A stretch of 12,290 nucleotides of DNA, taken from positions 55,001 through 67,290 of the forward strand of contig JABUQX010095308.1 of NCBI GenBank assembly GCA_015478945.1. Reading direction: 5' to 3'. The DNA comes from Trachelipus rathkii. Its lineage: Eukaryota > Arthropoda > Malacostraca > Isopoda > Trachelipodidae. A program made the translations under genes and the position numbers. This document shows, one piece after another, positions 8,733 through 12,290 of this stretch; the first letter of the stretch is position 1, and each line of letters opens with the position of its first letter. The notes under the pieces are model-generated. The model made no database searches. It saw only the letters and a list, made by a program, of their open reading frames with translations, and was not told the origin of the DNA.

Positions 8733-11290
8733 AAAATGGTGTAAAATGGCAGCCACCCGATTAGCCTTGGAGAAGCCTATAGGGGTAGCTTCCAAAAATA
8801 ACCCTACTATCATCACCATTAAATGCCATTGACAGCCTCCGGTGATGGAGTTGGTGCCTTCACGGAATTGCCGGCCTATTTTGAGATGTACTGTCGCTTC
8901 TTCATAAATTTCTGCAACCTTCTCAGTTTTAAATCTAATTTTCATTTTGTTGAACATCACCTCTCCTCCTCTAAACCTCATCTGTTATTCCTAACCGAAA
9001 TTTAGGTTTTTAAGCGTTCTGACTTCAAGCTTTACTCTGTTGACTCCTACTATTTCTTCCCTCAATTTTCAGACAAAGGCAGTTGTGCCAATGTGTGCGA
9101 TCGTTTGTTCCCGTGGGTTTTGATTTGAAGAGTTCGAATATTCTACCAAATGGCAAAATCTAACCTGTCTTAATAAATTAGAACACATTCTCTCTTTTTC
9201 ACATTTCTCCTTGAAATCATCATTCTTGGTTTATTTCAACGTTCTCCACGGCCAACTGCTTTCCTCTAATTCTCAAGATAAAGTTTATGAACTTGCTAGG
9301 GCAGTTAGTGCAGTTGCCTACTCGTATCTCCGATCGCCTTTGAGATGAACCCAACATTCTAGACCTTTTCCTAATCTCTAATTCTTATCCTTGTTCTGTT
9401 AAATTCTTTCCTCTGTTCCTCCGATCACTCATATCTCTGTTTTCTGTTCTATTCTGAAGTCGTTCCAGGTGAGTTACCTCCGACTCACGGCTGTTTTCTT
9501 GGCACCCTGCTCCTGCAACATGTCTGACCCACGGTCGTACTCTATGATTTCCCATGGAATGACTACAGTTTCCGTGGAAAGGGTCTCTCGGAGTGTGCAA
9601 AGCTCGAGTTAATTCTCTCTGGCATGGAGGCATGCACCCCATGATCTTTCCATTCAACTAAACCTAGATAACCTTGGTTTAACTCTGCTTGTTCTCGTGC
9701 TATTAGCCACAGGGACGCTGCCTTTAGGAATTACTGTCATCTTCAAATTCCAGAAACCCTTGCCACTTATATTTCATCAAATTTCTCCCAAAATCTATTC
9801 TCCATGACACCAAAAATTTCTTTCTTCAGTAGAAAATGCAATAATCTTTACTGGCTCCTCTCCCTCACGTAATATCTGACATTTTCAAAAAATGCTAAAT
9901 CTTTAACTTTTGCTTCTTCCTCTGCCCTCTTTTAGTATTTTCCGTCTGCATAACTGCCGTTTAACCTTCTACTAAAGCTGAACTCTGTTTGCTCAAACCT
10001 TTACTTCTAATTCCACCATAGACGATTCCAGTTCTATTCCTTCTTCTCCACCTACCTCCAACATATTTATGCTAATAATGTAACTTCTTCAAAAGATGTT
10101 ATTTCTGCTTTTTCAGAGCTTGACACTAAGAAAGCTTACGGTTCTGATGGTATTCCTCCTATAGTTCTCAAAACTTGTGCTTTCAAGCTTGCACTTTGCC
10201 TTGTTAAATTATTCCGCCTCTGTCTTTCTACTTTGGCCTTTTTTTCTTGCTGGAAAGGTGCTCCTGTACAAAAAAGGGAACCAATCTCAACCCTCCAAAT
10301 ATCGCCAAATCTCTCTAACTTCTGTTCTTTCTATAGTTTTCGAATCTACCCTAGCAGGAAGGTTTAAAAACATCTCAATTCTTCTAATCTTTTCTCTGCT
10401 CGCCAATGCTTTATGTCTCTTGGTCCTCTTTCTTTCAGTATTTTGGTGAATGCCATCGCTCATCCTTTAAACCTATAAATAGTGGTGTTGCTCATGCTGT
10501 TTTATTCCTAACTCTTTCTACTTTTCATAAAAGACCTCTCTTTATTGCTTCATCACACATCTACTCCAATTACTCCCCTCATTTTGATAGACGTCCTTTT
10601 CAACAACAATTAGCTCACGCTAGAAGGGCCCCCTTGGATCAACTAGAATCTGATCTTTCTCGAATTCTTTGAGGCATTGAGAACAAGTGGTTGTTTCATT
10701 ACTCAAAAGCTTAGTCCCTCCATCTTTCCACTCCACAATCTTTCACAAGGCTATAACATTTTCTTTGAAAACACATAACTCAAACCTTCGTCTGTCCTCA
10801 TTATTCTTGGTGTTTATTTTTCTCGTGACCTTAATTGGAAGGTTCATATTACTTCTCTTTTTAAACAAGCTTCTAAAAGTTGAGTGTTCTGAGGCACATT
10901 CAGAATTTCTTCACGCCACCTCAGTTTGATATTTACAGGGGGTCGTTTGCCCCTGTATAGAGTATGCCTCACTCATCTGGAGTGATTACACTCACACTGT
11001 TCCTCTTTAAATGGTTGAGTCTAGGGCTTTTCGTCTTATCAAGTGAATTGTTGCATCACTCTCTTTATTTCATCGTTATTATAACGGACACTGCTCTTCT
11101 GAGCTCTTCAATCACATACCTCCTCCATTGAGAAGGGTTCTTGCGACACACCTTTCTACACAGTCTCATATTTTTCTATGCTCTCTCTGACCTCAGTCTT
11201 AACAGCTATGTTCAATCTTACATGACTGGTAAAGTCTGGAACATACTCCCGCTATCTATTTTCCAAACTACCCTATAAACACTTTTGCGT
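8733..11290 (+). pseudogene. LINE copy C: near full-span endonuclease-reverse transcriptase relic
   Basis: The most complete non-LTR element here, on the opposite strand to A and B. Parts in order: endonuclease start FINFCNLLSFKSNFHFVEHH and HLLFLTEI (8901-9002, keeping the Glu of the nuclease motif), a YFNVLHG remnant near 9232 where GDFN is expected (the Asp is lost), linker DFPWNDYSFRGKGLSECAK (9545-9601), PWFNSACSRAISHRDAAF (9672-9725), RT FSELDTKKAYGSDGIPPIVL (about 10110-10170), LVKLFRLCLST, KKGNQSQPSKYRQISLTSVL (10270-10329), HRSSFKPINSGV (about 10454-10489), HFDRRPFQQQLAHARRAPLD, ILGVYFSRDLNWKVHITSL (about 10802-10860), and a C-terminal CIEYASLIWSDYTHT plus ESRAFRLI segment to about 11190. 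A large part between SNLFSARQ and the SFKPINSGV block, and the YADD-type box, are missing. Many stops and frameshifts exclude function. A start at the ATG near 8733 (MAATRLALEKP) is possible but uncertain. Confidence 0.87.
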
Positions 11291-12017
<727 letters not shown>

Positions 12018-12290
12018 TATAAAATACAAATATATGGGACAATGAAACGAAAAATCATAAAGGATGGATATAGTAAATTTACAGAAATTATAGTAAAGGA
12101 TGATCTTCTGCTTCGTCACGCTGAAATTCTTGGTTTTGTATGGCTAGCAAAAGTATCGGTCTCTTTCATCACACTACTCAAAGGAAGTACTACAGAGATA
12201 TTATTTGAAAGAAAAAGTTTCAGAATTAATAACCTCTATCAAATAATCATCAAAGTTAGCTTTCTCCACCAACGAATGGTCAGATACTCA
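12018..12290 (+). pseudogene. Second hAT transposase fragment, runs off the window
   Basis: One frame is open from 12018 to the window end and reads KDGYSKFTEIIVKDDLLL with RHAEILGF (about 12057-12140). This resembles the hAT stretch before the catalytic core. Shifted frames then give QRKYYRDII (about 12178-12207, where PSRKYY-like words are expected) and LKEKVSELITSIK (12205-12243), a TAA at 12244, and SSKLAFSTNEWSDT (12247-12288). The last part fits the hAT block around the first catalytic Asp (T-D-x-W), but the Asp position reads Asn (AAC). Two frameshifts and one stop make it a relic. It differs in sequence from the BED-type relic at 260-791, so it is another hAT subfamily. The downstream core lies outside the window. 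Confidence 0.5.

Noticed and set aside
8718..8981. 87-codon minus-strand frame
   Set aside because: It is antisense to the LINE C 5' and endonuclease region, which has matching motifs on the plus strand.

Overview
The window looks like non-genic, repeat-packed nuclear DNA from an invertebrate, most probably an arthropod and plausibly a decapod crustacean. That is an inference. It rests on the very long (AT)n and (ATT)n arrays and on the type of jockey/BS-like non-LTR retrotransposon present. I see no intact host gene, no tRNA or rRNA gene, no bacterial operon structure and no CRISPR array. The long Tyr-Ile, Asn, Leu or Tyr open frames are read-through of microsatellites and are not annotated as genes.

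Layout. Positions 1-1218: an (AT)n array, then a left terminus of a hAT-type DNA transposon at 61, then a decayed N-terminal hAT transposase with a BED zinc finger (260-791), closed by further AT and AAT arrays. Positions 1219-2043: unclassified sequence with a small inverted repeat and what looks like a tiny target-primed insertion with target-site duplications (1983-2043). Positions 2044-4305: a minus-strand LINE copy (A), preceded on its own 5' side by a fragment of a second, different reverse transcriptase and an ATT array. Positions 4345-5620: mostly AT repeats, holding another hAT-like terminus (4435-4543). Positions 5621-6057: two tandem copies of a hAT right-end sequence. Positions 6058-7978: LINE copy B, a direct duplicate of the whole composite A (LINE, second RT fragment, ATT array, flank). 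Positions 7979-8519: two more hAT-like termini, one GAAC-rich and one GCACC-rich, each directly next to an (AT)n array. Positions 8733-11290: LINE copy C on the plus strand, the most complete copy, with endonuclease, linker, RT and C-terminal segments, all broken by frameshifts and stops. Positions 11407-12290: an AT array, unclassified AT-rich sequence, and a second, different hAT transposase fragment that runs off the window.

No genes work together here in the usual sense. The window records nested insertions: LINE fragments, hAT ends and microsatellites inserted into and duplicated over one another. The most notable pattern is that hAT-like ends (YAGNGNTG) sit directly against (TA)n arrays at four places. 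Three of those ends share ATTTTTG at the same offset (about 21) and then carry a different iterated short word each.
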